A DNA stretch of 64,000 bases from Arthrobotrys musiformis (Eukaryota > Ascomycota > Orbiliomycetes > Orbiliales > Orbiliaceae): positions 3,194,501-3,258,500 of the forward strand of contig JAVHJL010000002.1 in assembly GCA_036971715.1 (NCBI GenBank), in the 5' to 3' direction. The notes beneath the pieces are model-generated. The model searched no databases. It had not been told where the DNA came from and was given only the letters and a program-made list of their open reading frames with translations. Every line of letters starts with the position of its first letter. Within the stretch, counting starts at the first letter, position 1. The translations under genes and the position numbers were made by a program. Below, piece after piece: positions 25,810 to 38,150 of this stretch.

Positions 25810-28800
25810 TTATTCTCTTCACGGCTATATCGGCAAGTTTTACATAATGCAAAATTTTATTTATCTATTTTCCCTCATATGATCAAACATTTTTTTCAAC
25901 ATTAGCGGCGCATAAAATGGGTTTACTTTTTTTTTTTCCCTTCTCTTCACAATAGTGCGCATTTGTAAAATACCATTCCATCTCCTGGGGGGACTCTTTA
26001 TGTTGGCGTTCTGCACACACCCAATTGCTTCTTTCAGCTAGGAGTGGAAGTTCGGAAAAAAGGCCGAAGGAGACACCTCCAGTATATAATTTATCATGTT
26101 TATATCATATTTATGTATATTTAGATACCCGAATCCAGAATTCAATGCATCCACGACTCGTACAAACTTGATTCACGTTTTCCATTTAATTGTAACGGTT
26201 CCACCCGTATCTCCCCTGGCCTATAATCAGGATTCATTGCTAGATTTCCCATCTGCACAAAACTGACTAGCCTTGAACTATCTAAATCTAGCAGCTGTGA
26301 TTTTTTGAAAGTCATTGGCCATCGAGATAGACGTTCCATCTGGCACGGACCTAGACAAATGTCGCACGGCCCACAAATTCGGGCCCGCCGAACAATTTTT
26401 TGAGAAGCTTTCTTCAGACCTGTCTCTCTTTAAGAAGCTTTTCATTTCGGCCTGGGACGGCCCTCGCAGTGTCGATCAGACCTTGGAACTCTTATTTTAT
26501 ATCATAGAATGTTCGAGGGTAGGGATTCGGGGTCATGGTGTTGCATTTTTAATCGGACTCGGTACCGCGAGCACGGGACAAAAACTCCCTTTTCATGTTC
26601 ATTGTCACCTCAGAATTATCACACATCTGTGCGCAATCCAAACTCGCTTGTCACCAAACGAAGCGAAATTGGTCAGGAAGACGAACTACAACAGAAGCTT
26701 CCTCAACATTGTTTCTACCATCAAACTTTGCCCTTCTTCATACATGCTCCACGTACGAAGTTTCAGCTAGTAACACTCTAATGCGTATTCGACTCGAGGG
26801 TTGCGCTGAGGTTCTTTTGAGTTCCCACTACACGGAAGACCAGTTCACCAGGCCGAGCCGCGGCATCCTTCCCGTGCACGGACTTGTGCTCCAGCTCAGG
26901 CTCCCAAAACGTCCCTTGGGGCCCTTCTCCACGTGGGGATTTTCATCCCTACGAACAGCTCGGGCTTTCCAGTTATTGGCAATGACGACGCTGAGCACTG
27001 ACTTCAAAAATTGATGGAAAAACTTGTTTCGGGTTCTGATTAGTTTGCGGAGGTTCATATCCCGTTCGTATGGAATTGATTCCAGGAATACCCGTTTCCC
27101 GCCTACGATCAAGTACATAGAAGAGAGGTGCAAAAATTCCTGTAATATTTTATAGCATCACGCGCCATCCCTCATGAGGAATAATTCTGCACGGCGTTCG
27201 GTCTTGGGCCCTTCTCAAAGAAATCACACCGGTCACACGCAACCAGGGGGTATTTCATCCGAACACCGCAATTAACTTTTTCCAGCTCCAACCCGGCCTG
27301 AGCATGGATCAGGGGAGACGTAATTCGAAGAAAAAGCAATCTATTCAAAGTCAGGGATTGGGGTTGTTCCAGCTTGCAGCTTGCAGGACAGTCCCCAACA
27401 ACGCAGATTTAGCCTGAAGCACGGTGTATTCTGCAGCATGGGCCAAGGCCTCTGGACTTCTACTGGTGGACATGTGAGCGGACGAGGTATCTGGCACCGC
27501 CGATCTCAATATAGCCCAGGCATCGCCTGTATCAATGCTGGGTAAAGCCAAAGAATAGTAAAAAGTGGAGACGATAATATGGGTCCCCCTTGCCCAGCAA
27601 AGCATCCAGATCTTCTCCAGGTCCGTAATTTGGGCAAAAAACGAAGGGCAGGGTATGTAACTGGAGATGAACCAGTACGATAAAAATTTGCCTTGAAGAA
27701 ATATATTAATCGCTCCTAGGTTTATCCAGGTTTTGTCAAGCGAAGCTAACTCTTCACCCACTAGAATAATCGGAGAATCATGATGGGGTCGGCAGGTGAT
27801 TGCCTTTCTCCCCGCTTTGGATTTCCATACTAAGTCCTGTTCTCCCCATGTCTCACAATTCAATATTGCAGCATGAAGGCCGGGCGAGAGAGGAATTGGA
27901 GTGAAAGGGCCTTTACGTTGACCTCCATTACGATGAGAAATTGAGTGCCTATACGAACCAAAAGTGTCCTTTCTATATTGTGATGCTCACAAGGCATCCT
28001 ATATCAACTTTAATAATTGGTCACGAAACTCCATCAATGGTCAAACATGGACGGCTTCAGGTTTACTAATCTTGGTGCATGTATTAATCGCTAATCTTAT
28101 GCTGTTGTGTGACACCGTTAAGATTGCGCCTTAGAAAAGATACACATATATTAATTGAAATTAATTGAGCGACGGCGAGTTGTGTGTCCAAATTTCCTCT
28201 CATGATCCCAACTGCAATAGGAAAAATAGTATATGGGATTTATTACATCTAAACGAACCGAACAGGTGAGCGGAGCGGTACAGTGGTACAGTGGCCATGC
28301 ATGGTGTGGCATCCATTCTGATCGAAACGAAACAGGCCACGAACCACAAAAAAAAAGTTTTGGGCGAAGGTTGAGATCTTTGCACTTGCATATGGTGGCT
28401 TGATACTGGCATGTCAATGTCTTGGTATATGCAGCCATTCTCACGGGGCATCATCCAAGATATCAAATATCTGGTACACATATTAACATGCTCAAGTATA
28501 AACAACAGTTTGATCATCGGATCCCGAGTATAGCCCCGCTGGTTCGCGAATTCACGAACATCTCAATTTATCTGTGTGCGATTTGAGACACTCTAGTAGG
28601 GCGCCTTTGAGTTCGTCAGCTGCCACTAAAGCTTCTCCGCAATCTACAGGCAAGACTCTTGTGCTTTGACATTTTGGGGAACGTCGGGCGGAGACGGGAC
28701 ACTAACAGCGGAAAACTTCGATAAGTGCCGGTCAGACCCGCACAACAGCTAGTACGCGTATATGCAAAAAAGGCACACATATGATATACGGAGTAGACCT

Positions 28801-31444
28801 AACTAGTTTCTTAAAATGTTGGCTTCGGTTCGGCTTAACTTGTAGTAGCTGAGTTTGTAGCTTTCTTGGCTTTCGTTCGCCTCGAATTCGAACTTTTCCT
28901 CTCAGACACAACGCCACCCAAACACCCTGAAATGCATGGGTTTTATCAGAACTAAGCGCCACAGTTCTCAGATATGCATACAGGCCATACGGATAACCGG
29001 CCTTTTGGTTTTCTCTAAAGTTGTCTAATCCCTCGGATAATGGGCTCCTTAAAACCTGTTACGAAGACAAAAACTTGGTTTTCTTGGAAAGGAGCAAAGC
29101 CTAGCTTATCTGCCGGATTTTACAGATTTCGGAGAGGTGGGTGGGGAAAATAAGTTTCAGAAAACGTAGTACCAACACCCGTTGAGTCCACTGCGGGACA
29201 ATGATTCGCAACAAGGAGCGCAATTTAGGCGTAGGATCCACTATGGTCCACAGTGGATTCAAAACTCTGGGGTTGATGGCTGGTGGCACATGTCGGTCAG
29301 GACTTACTAGCCATTTGGTTGCCACTTGCGTCTAGACCAAAGTCAACGGATCTACTATGTAGGGAAGGCATTGCATTGCCTCGCTCATGCTCAAAATAGC
29401 GGAAGGCCTTCTGGAGACGATAAGCGGGAGCTCAGGAGTGCACGAGAAGAAAAAAAAACTTCTCGGTTCAACCTAACATGTACAGACTACTTACAAGGGC
29501 CGCTCTGATCCACGGCTGAGACCTCTGGTCGACATGGATGGCAGCGGAGACCTGCCTCCGAATGAGCAATCGAGTCAGATATCAAGAATCTGCAGCCAAA
29601 CAGCCTGAAATTTTTTCAAAAGTCCCAAATGTATTTGCGCAGCATGCATTGTATACGTACCCCGTAAGTACCAATGAACTACGGATTTTGCATCAAAAAG
29701 GCTGGTTCGACCTAGGATCACTAATATATTGTGAGATGTTTTGGCCAATCGATTCTGCATCCCCGGATCTTGAGGGTTTTGGTTCCACGGATTGATGCTG
29801 ACGAGCCGTACCTGATCCATATGACTGGAATTCCATGGGTTTATGAGAGATGTGCAGAGTTCGCAATCGGACCTAGATGTGACGTCTCCGATATCAAAGA
29901 CATTTGCGGAAATTTGATGATCCGTTCCGTTCAGGCCAAAAAAAAAAAAAAATACAAAAAATATGGCCATGGAGCCATTCACTGTTTCTTTGATTTGGAT
30001 TAGCTAAGCCAAACTGTTGGTGGCTGTTCGCCAAGCGGTTTTGGCTGTCGAGATTCTGGCGAGCCTGATTTGGAACTCGCACTTCATCCTATTTTGGAAA
30101 TCCAACATTTCTAAGGTTACACACGCACCGAGATCCTCAACATCAACAAATTCCCTTACCTGGCTGTTCCATGAATAATTTGTCTACATTGCGAGATAAT
30201 AATTATTATGTTCGATGGATATAATTTCGTTACATAGTGGTGGTAAACTATCATTAAACCGGTTAACCCCTCACTGATGTTGCTTGCAAAATGGTCGGAA
30301 GTGGCCTGTGACTGTGACTCCATCAACTATCAATAATGGCCGAGCGAGGCCGGGAGGATAGGGCGTGCTCCAAGTGTAGTCCTGGGGTTGCAGCCGACTA
30401 GTCGTGACGTCGATATGTTCTTTGGACCTAATGCTGTATTTGGCACTGGACTCCTTAACCAAAACTTAACCAACCTAGCTTTCATTCCAGCAATTAACTT
30501 CCACCCATCGACAATGCGATACCGTGCCACAATCCCGTGGCATACGGTCTTGTACCTCAATCAGAGCCTAGATAAAGTAAGGCCTACCATTTTTGTATCT
30601 AGTGTCATCAAAACTAGCGTTTGTATCCACAAAACCTACGCCGCTATCGAAGGATAGGATAGCTCAATCAAAACAAGAGCACGGCAGATATTTTAGGTGG
30701 GTGTTAATTCGAAAGACCTCCCATCCTTAGGAAAGCACCCTAGTGTCGATACTGGAAAGTACTAGTTGGACATCGTTTTAGCTATCATCACTGTACTTAC
30801 TGACCTCACTTTATAAGATCTATATATAGTCCTCAGAACCCCGGTTCTTCGAAGCTCCCAAGCTTATGGGTGGAACTATCGTCTCACGGTCCCTTATAGA
30901 GGTTGAATAAGCAGGCTGTCTTACAAATAGTGGCTCCAAACGGTCTGCTTTGTTAGCTGCTGCTATATTTTGTGATATTTGAATAGAGAGGCTGATTAAA
31001 CCCAATAGTGTCGAATAGTACCACCATGCCCGCCTACCAGGAGTATTTCATGTACAAGTTGGCTGATGCGAATACCGTAGCTGTGTGCCACCTTTACTAC
31101 CTGGAACAGCTGCTATGGGTCCTTATTAAATACCATTGTTTGAGCGGCCCCGTACTGGCCTGCTCGTCGTTTAGGTATTTTGCGTGGCCAATTGGCCATC
31201 GCATGGTGATGCTTCTAGTGACCATTTCGGGATCTAGAGACTACCGGGATACCTGGAAGGAAAGCGAGGAGGCCTGCGGGCCTGCCTCAGCGTCTTCAGA
31301 GCCTAGAGCCTCTGCTCTCAGTCATGAAGAACGCGTCTCCCTTCTTTTTGAGAGAGCACGGCGGGAAGCTTCCGCCTGCTTCAGGGCTCTCGGCCCACAA
31401 ACTTGTTTTTTTCTTGTAAGTTCTCAAGAGCTCTCCTTCTTTCC
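25810..31444. other. Gene-poor region of 5.6 kb
   Basis: No gene is recognised. The longest frames (26315-26770 on +, 27351-27863 on -) lack an ATG near their 5' end and show no motif. A-rich runs occur at 29450 and 29940. The region could hold decayed genes or repeats, but I see no terminal repeats, transposase motif or RNA gene. Confidence 0.5.
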
Positions 31445-31538
31445 TCATCATCATCACCATCATCACCATCATCACCATCATCACCATCATCACCATCATC
31501 ACCATCATCACCATCATCACCATCATTACCATCATTAC
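31445..31538. repeat. 9-bp minisatellite (CATCATCAC)n
   Basis: About ten nearly perfect tandem copies of a 9-bp unit, decaying at the right end to CATCATTAC and then CCACCTCCA. It reads as poly-His, Ser/Pro or poly-Met/Val depending on frame, which generates spurious open frames on both strands. It ends about 170 bp before the ATG at 31710, so it is probably in the promoter or 5' leader of that gene. Confidence 0.95.
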
Positions 31539-31709
31539 ATCCACCTCCACCTCCACCTCACTTCCCACCATTACATTCCCTCCAAAACCCATCTCCATCC
31601 CGTCAGTTACCTTCGACAAGCATCCTCGGACGCTCCTAGCTATTTGATAGCAGATCATACACTCCATTCCCTTTATTTTTAGTTTCAAACTCACCTAACA
31701 ACCTACGTG

Positions 31710-34234
31710 ATGGAACAGCAGAACCAACAGAAGCAGGGGGCTGGCCGAAATGGCGAAAGGGAGTTAAATCCCTTTCGCCATGTACAGCTTCGGCCCCCAG
31801 CAAATGCTGGCACCGAGGAGTTCCGACGGGAGATGCTGCAGATGGCGCAGCGTTTTGCACCTCGAGTTTCTGACTCGAGAACTCGCGCCCTCGAGCTAGA
31901 GCGTGAGCTGAATTCAGGGACATCAACCGGTATCTCTGTGCCAGAGGGGTCCTCCCCACGGACACCTCATCCCAAGTATACTCCAGTTCCACAGTTCCCT
32001 GGTTTGAGGACTGTGATCATGCCTCCACCAGCCCCTGGATCGGAGCAAGGGCATCGTTTGGGTCTTCTGACATCAGATTCCTTGGATCGAGCTGACAGGC
32101 GACTGCTCTCTCCAGAGCCGGCTTCCGTTGCGCTACCACTGTCTCCAACCAGTGCTGATGGTTCGAGGTTCTTGGTGCTATCTTCGCCTACTGGAGAAGA
32201 ATCGGTTCCAGGATTGGAGGGTGACACCCTTCATCAAGGACGGGATGCGACTGTCACCACGCCCGGCTTGACGTCTGGACAGATAACGCCGCCTCCTCGT
32301 CCTACGCCACCACCAACTGCGCCTCGAAGGACTATCAAACGGGAGTATCACGAGTACTCAAGAACTCCAGGCCCTGACCGAACCGGTGTTCCAGCAAGAG
32401 GAACTGGTGCTCCACGCACCGCTCCACCAAGGGGACCAGGCTCTTATCCTCGTGCCGGTCATTCAACTGGACAGCGTTCTGAAGCAGCTGCAGCCACTAC
32501 TCAAAAACGAGGGGGTCGCCGGATCTCCCCAACATATATTTCTCCTCCTACTGGCCAAGCTTCAACTTCGCCTTTCGTGGTCGACGCTCCGATTGCGGGT
32601 CCCTCTTCTCAGCCGGCTCCACGCACTGCACCTCTCTCGGTCTTTGATCGTTTAAGCTCATCTTCCTTGAAGACTCAAAGAAGCGGGAATGCAACGACTG
32701 TGGCTACCCCACGCGATCCTCAGCCTACCGGGCGTACTGTTACACCAACGGCGATGCCAGTTTCGTTCCTCCCACCAGAAAATGCGACTCCATTCCCCGG
32801 TATGAGAACCGCTCATAACATCCGGGACACGCTCAGAAAGGTTGCAGCAGAGACACCAAAGGGTAGCTCCGAGAGAACTACTCCAGCAGACTCTACTGTC
32901 ATCAGGAAAGATCCTATCCCTACCCGATTGTCACAATACCAATTGGAACATTCTGGGAGCAATGCGGGATCGTCCGCCCTCAAGCCAACTAGCCACTATG
33001 GAGACCTCCAAGATGACTCCCCGCTTGTCATCAAAGGTATCAAGGCGGCCTCAACTAAAGGGCGGAAGAGACTCCCAGCTTCAGAAAGTAAAGCGCCTGC
33101 TATAGAAACTGATAAAAATTCTCTAGGACTGCCTCAGCCCAATTCAGGCCAACAAGACTGCGAATTGGTAAGTGCCATGTTTTTATTTCCTAGATTCTCA
33201 TATGAAAACATTTAGATAACTAATTCCGCAAATAGGCCCATAAACCTCAAAATATTGAACCGGACGACATGGATCCCAACGGCAGCCCTCATGGCAACGG
33301 CCCATCATCGGGGGTCCCCCTCGGAGAGACTCTCGACTCCCTCGAAAGCCTTCGCGGTGCTATCAAGCGTATCGAGTCCATGATGAAGGACTATAATACA
33401 AACCTCAAAGTCGACGCGAAGGAACTCAAACGCTATCAGAAGTCTTCATCCTACCGCCAGGACTACAACGTTAGGGAGATGCTGACTAAGGGTCAAAAGT
33501 ATTACTCCGATCGTGTCGAGCCATTGCTTCGAGACTTCCGAAAGAAAGAAGCGATCTATCACAGAAACCTTGATAGCCTCCAGAGTCTAGACCACGACCC
33601 AATTATCGACCCCACCGTCGATATTCCCAGCATGGACGGACAGGATGAACGTAGGCAACTAATTGCTTTTCGAGGTCGACTTCTTATTCGCGACGCCCTT
33701 ATCAAGCTTGGGTATGACGGAGGTCCTGTTCGATCGTTCTTGGGACAGCTAGACACGGAAACTTGGAAAGCAGAGCTCACGCAGGCGATTGTTGCCACGG
33801 ACCCCACCATTTCAAATGCTATCCAGCTCTTGAATCGACAGGGCTCTAACCTAGAGCAAGGTGGTGAGATCAACTTCGATAGAATCGATTTGAATGATCT
33901 TTCCTCCTTGCCTTGGGGTAGTTTCAAGCTCAATGGACTGGGGTATCCCGATGAAACCGAGCATCCCGAGGCCACCGACGACCACAACCGCAAGGGAAAG
34001 GGCAAAGCCGGCACCCTGAGCGAAACGGAGGATGCTACTGTAGCTCAATCACCAAGACGAACCCCAAGCCCCATTCTGGAATCAGGCAGCGACGGAGAAG
34101 TGGACTATGAACGAACCTTCATGACCGATCCCGGAATGACTCCTCGTTTGAAGAGCAGGCTCACTCTTCTCGAGCGACAAGAAAAAATGGGAAAGTCGGA
34201 GAAGGGCCGCCCACGCCAATTAACTCGCAAGTAG
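31710..34234 (+). CDS. Orphan protein: long disordered N-terminal half, helical C-terminal domain
   Basis: Two exons (31710-33167 and 33236-34234), joined by a 68-nt GT-AG intron in phase 0, encode 818 residues. Residues 1 to about 480 are rich in Pro, Ser, Thr, Gly and Arg with no predicted fold, and include basic patches typical of nuclear or cytoskeletal disordered regions. Residues about 500-640 are a compact, charged, helical segment (SLRGAIKRIESMMKDYN, then VEPLLRDFRKKEAIYHRNLD), and the tail is acidic then basic. There is no signal peptide or membrane segment. I do not recognise the family and assign no function. The start is the first in-frame ATG after an upstream stop. Confidence 0.75.
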
Positions 34235-34746
34235 CTGGACCTACTACTTCTCGACACGATGTTGGTGCAGGGAGCCGACGGATTTATTTCTTTATTTCGT
34301 TTCTTTCGAGGGAATCTCCCTCCCTTTCGTTTCTTACCTTTGTTTCTCTCTTGTTTCTTAGTTTTTTACTTGTGGCGTCTGGATAGATCATGGAGTCTTT
34401 GTTTACCTTTTACTCTATACCGGTATACACGTTTGCTGGTAGGGCGAATGTTCTAGGCAATCGCTTGCTGTTCAGACTCTTTACTAGAACTAAGAATGAC
34501 AATACTATTGATTAAATGAATATGAGATCGTTATTTCTAGCCAAGTAAAAGTGTCGACCATGAGAAACGTGAAATTAACTTGGGTATATATATACATGTC
34601 CGAAAATTAAGTAAGTAATGAAGTCCATAGAATTAGCCTCGATCGAGTCCAGGCAAGGTAAAAATGCAAAGGAGCGATGTAAAAACGCCCGCACACAGTA
34701 CAAGATCAACGCCTAAATAAAAGCCCTTAGCGCAGAAGAGATGAAT
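34235..34746. other. Intergenic region between convergent genes
   Basis: T-rich 3' sequence of the 31710-34234 gene and 3' sequence of the kelch gene on the other strand. No further feature seen. Confidence 0.6.
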
Positions 34747-36888
34747 CTACGCCCCTGGCGCTTTAGGTGGAACTGGGGGCGCTGGAAGCTGTGAATTCCG
34801 ATCTGGGAGTTCGGAATGTGGTACATCGGCGGGGAGTTCAACAGGATGCATGGCATTCTTAGCAGGAAGCTCCATCACATTCGTATATCCGGCTGGGAGC
34901 TCTGAAGGGTCATCAGTATGGCCGGCTGGGAGCTCCGAAGGATTGACAATACCCCCGCCTAACTCTTGTCGCGCTATAACATTGCCCGCGTTATCTTTAT
35001 ATATCTTCCGCTGTTCGTCGTATCCAAGATTGTTTGAGAGACCGGGCAGTTCGGATTTCCCGTTGGTACTGTCCGGGTCGTCTCCTTCCAATCTCTGGCG
35101 CTTCCTATTTCTTGTCCACCGGTATAAGAAGAAGAGTCCTCCAAGTCCAGCGAGTACGGCAGCTATCGCGATTCCAACGATTGCTCCTGTAGCTAGACCG
35201 CCACCCCCTCCTGACCCGGGAGTTGGATCTGGCGAGTCGGTGGATGTCCCCGTCGATGTTGGGGGAACGGTACTAGTACTGGTGGGCACCCGGAGAATTT
35301 CTGATAATGTCGGGTCTGCGAAACCATCCACAGGCTGTCCCATGGTCGCGCCACCAGTAGCACCACCCCCAATCACCACTTGAACTCTCTCAGGTACCGT
35401 GTAGTTTGTCCTCGTCCCATCGTAATTCTCCAGCCAGGTGCCGTTGTTCAAGTCCATAATAAACCCTAGATTCTGGTTGAGGTCGCAATTCAAGGGACCG
35501 GTAAGTCTTTCCACCACTCTCACTTTCGACCCGCCGAGGACCATGAATTTATTACCCTGAATCAAATGACAAGTCGAACCAAACCGCCCACCTGGAACAT
35601 GGAGAGCACCGGATCCTCCTGCAGAATTATCCAGAAGAACCCACGTAAATGAGGGAATATTCAAGGCCCATAACTCTCCAAACGGTGTTTCATTTTCATC
35701 ATCGGAGGCGCCACCGAACATCAACATTTGATAACTGGATCCATCCGGTGCCGCTACAACAGCTGTACATGAGCCCCGACGAGGTGATGGTATCCTTCCC
35801 TGATAGCCGGTCAGGGGTTGGTCGTACCATGCGTTCGAACGTGAATCGAAAATCCGAGCTATGTCGAAGTTGGAGTTGACACCGTTCACTTCTCCTCCAG
35901 TGTATACGTGAACAGTGCGATTGTTGATTTTAAAACTCCCCATCGCCCCGTCTCCTGCAGTGACACCCCATGGCAAGCTACTGTTCCTCCATTGTGGTGA
36001 CCCTTGACCCTCAAAAGTCAAGAATGTACCAGTGGGTGTATCCCCCACCATCCCGCCCACGACATAGCCGATACCATTCTCGCTATCAAAATAATTGTTC
36101 CGTGAGGCGAAAAACCTCTCGTTGTCTGTGTATGGGGTATCGATAGAGAAGGCGCCATTCGGTGTGCCGAAACTCCCAAATTCAGCTCCACTGGTTTTAT
36201 TCGAAGCTATAGAAAAGTATAAAGAGCCTCCTCTGCCTGCGCTGGTGATATTGCCAACGGGTAGCCCCAAGGTATATGCGATAATTCCACTGTTTCCATT
36301 CGATGAAAATTCTGTTGTCACTATATCCCAGAGGATTGGATTTTTTCGCTGCGGGAGGGTCAGGCTGTATTCGTCGGAAGGAACGACGGATATATGACTT
36401 CCAATGTCGACAACCGAAAACGAATCGTCTAGAGAAATGTATCGTAACCAAGGGTCTGGGATTCCACGCCGGGTTCGTGTTAGTGTTGCCCCAAACTCAT
36501 GAGCTCTCCGGAGGGCGGCTTGATTAAATAGAAGGATATTTGGAACGTACTGTTTCCTTCTTCGACGACGACATCGTCGGTGGAAGCCGCGCTGCCAGTC
36601 TTGTATGCCGCATTGCCCTGGGCTATATAAAGTTTATTTCTGAAAACGACAGCTGTTCAACGAAGTCATGAACCAAATTAGTACGGCACGTAAAGCATGA
36701 ACTTATAACTTAAATTGACATTCGCGCCTGCGCTGCGATTGGAAATCTTCGGCTTGGTGGCGTATATCAAAGCAACCTTATAGAAGGGCACAGGTGCTTA
36801 ACCGCACCCGCGTTGGGGAACTTTACTTACCGGCATGGTTCCAAACCGAACAAAAGTCGGATATCGGGTCGAGAGCGCTGATATTCAT
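34747..36888 (-). CDS. Kelch/galactose-oxidase-type beta-propeller membrane protein, copy A
   Basis: Exons 36888-36831, 36652-36551 and 36455-34747 join in phase to 622 residues (introns 178 and 95 nt, the latter with a CTAAC branch point). The body has kelch-propeller blades, with repeated glycine pairs before an aromatic (MLMFGG followed by LWALNIPSFTWV, and FMVLGGSKV). A single membrane helix (about residues 472-494, GAIVGIAIAAVLAGLGGLFF) is followed by basic residues, so the propeller should face outside and a roughly 125-residue tail should lie in the cytoplasm. The tail repeats an ELPA motif about six times at 12-13 residue spacing. No N-terminal signal peptide is visible: exon 1 encodes MNISALDPISDFCSVWNHA. 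It pairs with the adjacent gene at 38151-40198, which has the same exon pattern and phases. The ligand is unknown. Confidence 0.85.
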
Positions 36889-38150
36889 GATTTGTTGATT
36901 CTCCACATACGTTGGTGTTTAACGTTTACAAACGAAATCTTAATCCGTAGAACTTGGCGAGATCAATATAGGCGTGACGAAAGTAAATAAAAACCAGAAA
37001 AAAAGGGTTCGAAAGATCTTAAGACGTTCCGAATTCGAGCAATGCTGACAGCCAAGATTTAACGGTTCTTGAAACAGGATTTGAGGCTCGCCCCCCAAAA
37101 TCTTGTTCCCCTTGCCTCAATCCTTGTGAGTTTAGTTCGTGTTACATATTTGAGATTTGAACTAGTATCACGGCCTTGGCGAGGTGTTCCGTGTTCCATT
37201 TAGCCAATTAGCAGCCGTTGTCGTTTTGGCTTTTACCTGTTCGGGTTAGTAGTGGGGACATCCTAGGCGCTGCAAATCGCAAATCAGATGAAAATTTGGA
37301 AGTTGGGGAGGCGTGCTTGCATATCCTATTAATATTTCCCATACAAAGCTGTTAGGATGTATGTAAGCACATACTATGTGCGCTGGAGCTGCTGCACCGA
37401 TGTGGCATTGCGGATCCAGTTCTATGGAAACAAAGAGTTCAAAAGTGCCTTGCTATTATATACTCCGCACGATTGAACAAAGGAGTGATTGATAATTATA
37501 TAATCGGGAATTCGTCTCGAAGGGCGAGCCGATATATCGATAATTATCTATTCTAACCGAACAATTCGAGAGGCTGAGCAACCGTCAAGACAAGGTCCGC
37601 GATAACAATATATTGTATTATATGCTTGGGCCCCGCTAAGCGGGTCACGAGATTATACTACAGGAATCCAGTACCTTAACATGTACTAGTAAATTAGAAT
37701 TTTGCTAAATTAGGGCCAGCTGTAGAGCTACGGAATCAACATCAAAGTAGCTGGGTGGCACTGCGTGTGTTATTTTGTCCGCACTGCCTCCGCCAACGTG
37801 TTGCGCGTGCATTAATTGTGGACTCAGCTGTGTCGGGTTCATGAAATAGGATTGATTAGTATCATGCAATGCCATTGTCCGGTGACTTTATAACTAAATA
37901 CGTAAATGGATATCATACCCCCATCATCGGGACCTTCGGAGAAAGCAAAGAAATTATATATACAGGTAATACAATATAGCCAACGCCCGCTGGAAAACAA
38001 GATCATTCAAAGACATGTACACCCCGCTGAACTGGTCTACCTCGTAACATTGAAATCCCATCGAATCAAATATTTGAAGATGGGAAGGTAAATTTGAAAA
38101 ACGAAAGAAAGAAAAGTAATCAGAAAGATTTTTATACAAAGCGTAGGGTT
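36889..38150. other. Intergenic region between the two kelch genes
   Basis: It contains the promoter of kelch copy A and 3' sequence of copy B. AT-rich around 37440-37620. No gene or RNA recognised. Confidence 0.6.

Noticed and set aside
26315..26770. 151-codon plus-strand open frame
   Set aside because: Starts at TTG, no internal features, overlaps other equally open frames.
27351..27863. 170-codon minus-strand open frame
   Set aside because: No ATG near its 5' end (opens at TTG), no domain motif, surrounded by gene-poor sequence; probably chance or a decayed gene.
27862..27999. Minus-strand ATG-CCT-TGT frame (MPCEHH..., about 45 codons)
   Set aside because: Begins MPC but lacks the C-terminal RIR motif and lies 21 kb from the cluster; best taken as chance.
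31296..31694. Open frames reading poly-His, Ser/Pro or poly-Met/Val through the minisatellite
   Set aside because: Artefact of the 9-bp repeat, which is open in several frames on both strands.
34841..34856. ATGCCATGC on the minus strand inside kelch copy A
   Set aside because: Out of frame with, and fully inside, the kelch coding exon.
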